From positions 1 through 8,625 of the forward strand of contig DOTU01000154.1 of the NCBI GenBank assembly GCA_003520965.1: a stretch of DNA of 8,625 nucleotides. The letters are read 5' to 3'. The position numbers and the translations under genes were made by a program. Positions 6,833 through 8,625 of this stretch are shown here, in pieces (within the stretch, counting starts at the first letter, position 1; each line of letters opens with the position of its first letter). The stretch comes from Candidatus Zixiibacteriota bacterium (GTDB lineage Bacteria > Zixibacteria > MSB-5A5 > UBA10806). A model generated the notes under the pieces. The model did no database searches. It was not told where the DNA came from and saw nothing but the letters and a program-made list of their open reading frames with translations.

Positions 6833-7330
6833 ATGAAGAAAATCAAACTCTTCGTTTTCGATGTCGATGGCGTCCTAACCGATAACACCGTTTGGATGGG
6901 ACGCGGTAAAACCGAGATGAAACGTTTTAATATCGCTGACGGTATGGGTGTCTATATCGCCCGCCGCGCCGGTATACCTACAGCCTTCATCTCCGGACGG
7001 CCTTCACCGGCCACCACCTCGCGCGTCAAAGAGCTTGGCATTGTCGATTTTTACCAGCAGCGAGGCCCCAAACGGGTGCCGTTTGCAAAGCTGCTCAAAA
7101 AGTATAAACTCGATCCCAAAGAAGTCGCCTTCATGGGTGACGATGTTATCGATGTCCCCATTATGCAGATCGCCGGCGTTGCGGCGACCGTACCTCATGC
7201 TCCCGACTATGTAAAAAAATATGTTGATCTTGTTACCGATCACGAGGCTGGCATGGGGGCGGCCAGAGAATTTATCGACATGGTAATTATCGCGAAAGGA
7301 CTGGATCCGGTTGACCTCACATATAAATAA
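6833..7330 (+). CDS. kdsC: 3-deoxy-D-manno-octulosonate 8-phosphate phosphatase
   Basis: This is a cytoplasmic HAD-family phosphatase that converts Kdo-8-phosphate to Kdo for the LPS inner core. From the ATG at 6833 (165 residues) it shows motif I FDVDGVLTD, with nucleophile Asp10 and Asp12. Motif II is ISGR (53-56), the conserved Lys is Lys80, and motif IV is MGDDVID (101-107). A C-terminal GMGAARE (140-146) corresponds to the family GGxGAxRE loop. There is no cap insertion, as in tetrameric C0-type KdsC enzymes. The start is uncertain: ATG at 6797 gives 177 residues, closer to the usual 170-188, and ATG at 6692 gives 212. None has a good ribosome binding site. The segment before 6797 looks non-coding and contains the leader hairpins. 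The gene overlaps kdsD by 20 bases and is the first gene of the LPS operon. Confidence 0.9.
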   Translation: MKKIKLFVFDVDGVLTDNTVWMGRGKTEMKRFNIADGMGVYIARRAGIPTAFISGRPSPATTSRVKELGIVDFYQQRGPKRVPFAKLLKKYKLDPKEVAFMGDDVIDVPIMQIAGVAATVPHAPDYVKKYVDLVTDHEAGMGAAREFIDMVIIAKGLDPVDLTYK

Positions 7331-8273
7331 AGCTCGCGAAGTTATCCTGAAAGAATCCGACGCAGTACGCGCCATGGCCGATCGTCTTGACGGCAACTTC
7401 GAAAAAGCTATCGATCTCCTTTTAGGCTGCAAGGGCCGGGTTATGATCTCCGGTATCGGCAAATCCGGTCAAATAGCGCGCAAAATAGCAGCCACCTTCT
7501 CCTCGACCGGCACACCCGCTTTCTATATCCATCCCACCGAGGGTATCCACGGCGATATCGGCATGGTTCTTTCCGGCGACGTGGCCATCATCATCAGTAA
7601 ATCCGGCGATACTGAGGAGGTTATCAAGCTCCTGCCGATCTTCAGGCGTTTGGACGTGCCGGTAATTGCCATCACCGGCGATAAAAATTCGCCCCTGGCC
7701 GAGGAAGCTGATGTTATCCTCGATTCCTCCGTGGAATTCGAGGCCTGCCCGCTCGATCTGGTGCCGACCTCATCCACTACCGCCGCTCTGGTTATGGGAG
7801 ATGCGCTGGCAGTTGTGCTTCTCGAGCTTCGCGGTTTCACCGCCAACGATTTCTCTTTTATTCACCCCGGCGGAGCGCTTGGCCGCAAGCTTATCAAAGT
7901 TGCCGATCTTATGCATACCGGGCCGGAGCTTCCAATCGTCGCTCAAAGCGCGGGCTTTAGGGAGATGCTTGTCGAGATGACAACCAAGCGCTTCGGCTTG
8001 GCGCTGGTTGTCGATAGCCAGGGCCGATTGACCGGCATCTTCACTGACGGTGATCTGCGCCGCACGATAGAAACTTATCCCAATCCGCTGGAGCTTACCG
8101 CCGGAAAGATTGCCATCTCCAATCCCAAGAGAATTGATTCCAACGAGTTGGCCGCCACCGCCGTAGCGATTATGGAAGATTTCAATATCACCAGCCTGGT
8201 TATAACCGATAATGACAATCATCCGCTGGGCCTGATTCACCTGCACGATTTACTCAAGGCCAAGGTCGTCTAA
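7311..8273 (+). CDS. kdsD: Arabinose-5-phosphate isomerase (SIS domain plus two CBS domains)
   Basis: KdsD/KpsF interconverts ribulose-5-phosphate and arabinose-5-phosphate, the first committed precursor of Kdo. The 320-residue length fits the family (E. coli KdsD is 328). The SIS domain (about 40-195) has GIGKSG (48-53), HPTEGIHGD (74-82), SKSGDTEE (96-103), EACPLDLVPTSSTT (144-157) and HPGGALGR (185-192). By alignment from memory to E. coli KdsD with a constant offset of 8, the catalytic residues K59, H88, E111 and H193 correspond to K51, H80, E103 and H185, all kept. CBS domains follow at about 200-256 and 262-318, the first with the typical GIFTDGDLRR. The start is TTG at 7311, with AAAGGA (7295-7300) upstream. 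The next ATG, at 7374, would remove a conserved N-terminal helix. It overlaps kdsC by 20 bases and shares one base with the next gene. Confidence 0.95.
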   Translation: MTSHINKAREVILKESDAVRAMADRLDGNFEKAIDLLLGCKGRVMISGIGKSGQIARKIAATFSSTGTPAFYIHPTEGIHGDIGMVLSGDVAIIISKSGDTEEVIKLLPIFRRLDVPVIAITGDKNSPLAEEADVILDSSVEFEACPLDLVPTSSTTAALVMGDALAVVLLELRGFTANDFSFIHPGGALGRKLIKVADLMHTGPELPIVAQSAGFREMLVEMTTKRFGLALVVDSQGRLTGIFTDGDLRRTIETYPNPLELTAGKIAISNPKRIDSNELAATAVAIMEDFNITSLVITDNDNHPLGLIHLHDLLKAKVV

Positions 8274-8625
8274 TGTCCTCCTCCAAGCAGGTTAAAAACG
8301 ATTTTATCTATGCTGCTATTCGCGTTCTTATGGCGATAGTTGAAGCCCTGCCGCGCGATCTGGCCTTAAAATTTGCCGGCATGATCGGTGAGATAGCCGC
8401 CATGCTCGATGGCAAAGAACGACAACTGGCCGAGACCAACCTTCGCCGCGCTTATGGCGATGCCTGGAGCGATGAGAAGGTCAAGCTTGTCGCTCGGGAA
8501 TGTTTTGTCCAGATCGCCAAAAACGCTGCCGATGTTATTCGCTCAAGGCGTTGGGATGAGGATTATCTGAGAGATATTATCGATGTCGAGGGGATTGAAC
8601 ATTTCGATAACGCAATGATGAAGGG
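8273..8625 (+). CDS. LpxL/HtrB-family lipid A acyltransferase, N-terminal part (cut by window end)
   Basis: The frame begins with the ATG in TAATG (8273-8275), sharing one base with the kdsD stop. It is open to the window end, giving 117 codons of a protein usually near 300 residues. AAGG (8262-8265) lies 7 bases before the start. The N-terminus has a hydrophobic stretch IYAAIRVLMAIVEALP and then ERQLAETNLRRAYGDAWSDEKVKLVARECF. This is the N-terminal signature of lysophospholipid/lipid A (lauroyl, myristoyl) acyltransferases: R-x-x-x-x-x-N-L-x-x-A, then S-x-x-E/D...A-R-x-x-F. These membrane-associated enzymes add secondary acyl chains to Kdo-lipid A. The catalytic HxxxxD motif should lie beyond the window, so the exact member (LpxL, LpxM, LpxP or other) cannot be told. 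Its place after kdsC-kdsD fits the role. Confidence 0.85.
   Translation, partial: MSSSKQVKNDFIYAAIRVLMAIVEALPRDLALKFAGMIGEIAAMLDGKERQLAETNLRRAYGDAWSDEKVKLVARECFVQIAKNAADVIRSRRWDEDYLRDIIDVEGIEHFDNAMMK

Noticed and set aside
7004..8246. Antisense frames of 107-158 codons and plus-strand out-of-frame ORFs over kdsC and kdsD
   Set aside because: Typical shadows of GC-rich wobble genes; the kdsC and kdsD frames carry complete catalytic motifs.

Overview
The window appears to come from a Gram-negative, LPS-making bacterium. It is most likely an uncultured member of the Bacteroidetes-like (FCB) superphylum. Two observations support this: part of a lipopolysaccharide (Kdo/lipid A) operon, and two large exported proteins ending in the ENYPNPFN...GVYxY...KMLxLK tail typical of type IX-like sorting/FlgD-Ig domains. 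The exact phylum cannot be fixed by eye.

Layout. Positions 1-350 (+) hold the 3' end of a gene whose product ends in a FlgD-like Ig fold. A GC-rich hairpin (371-404) then separates it from a convergent block. Positions 425-5734 (-) carry three closely spaced genes, transcribed right to left. The first (5734-3980) encodes an exported Asp-box (sialidase-like fold) propeller protein. The second (3889-986) encodes an exported FG-GAP/PQQ-like propeller joined to a right-handed parallel beta-helix. Both end in a sorting tail. The third (961-425) encodes a small exported DNRLRE-like domain protein. All three have signal peptides, and gaps of 90 and 24 bases suggest one operon for surface or secreted proteins.

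Positions 5735-6832 form an AT-rich stretch between divergent transcription units with no convincing gene. It holds a candidate promoter and a perfect palindrome for the left-going operon. It also holds several inverted repeats, and a candidate promoter with a structured leader for the right-going operon.

Positions 6833-8625 (+) carry kdsC, kdsD and an LpxL/HtrB-like acyltransferase (cut by the window edge) with overlapping ends, so they are probably translationally coupled. KdsD makes arabinose-5-phosphate from ribulose-5-phosphate, KdsC dephosphorylates Kdo-8-phosphate to Kdo, and the LpxL-type enzyme adds secondary acyl chains to Kdo-lipid A. This is a coherent inner-core LPS operon, more GC-rich in wobble positions than the secreted block. 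I see no mobile element, CRISPR, tRNA or rRNA. The most unusual material is the roughly 1 kb control region and the secreted three-gene module; I do not see a clearly new biochemical system.
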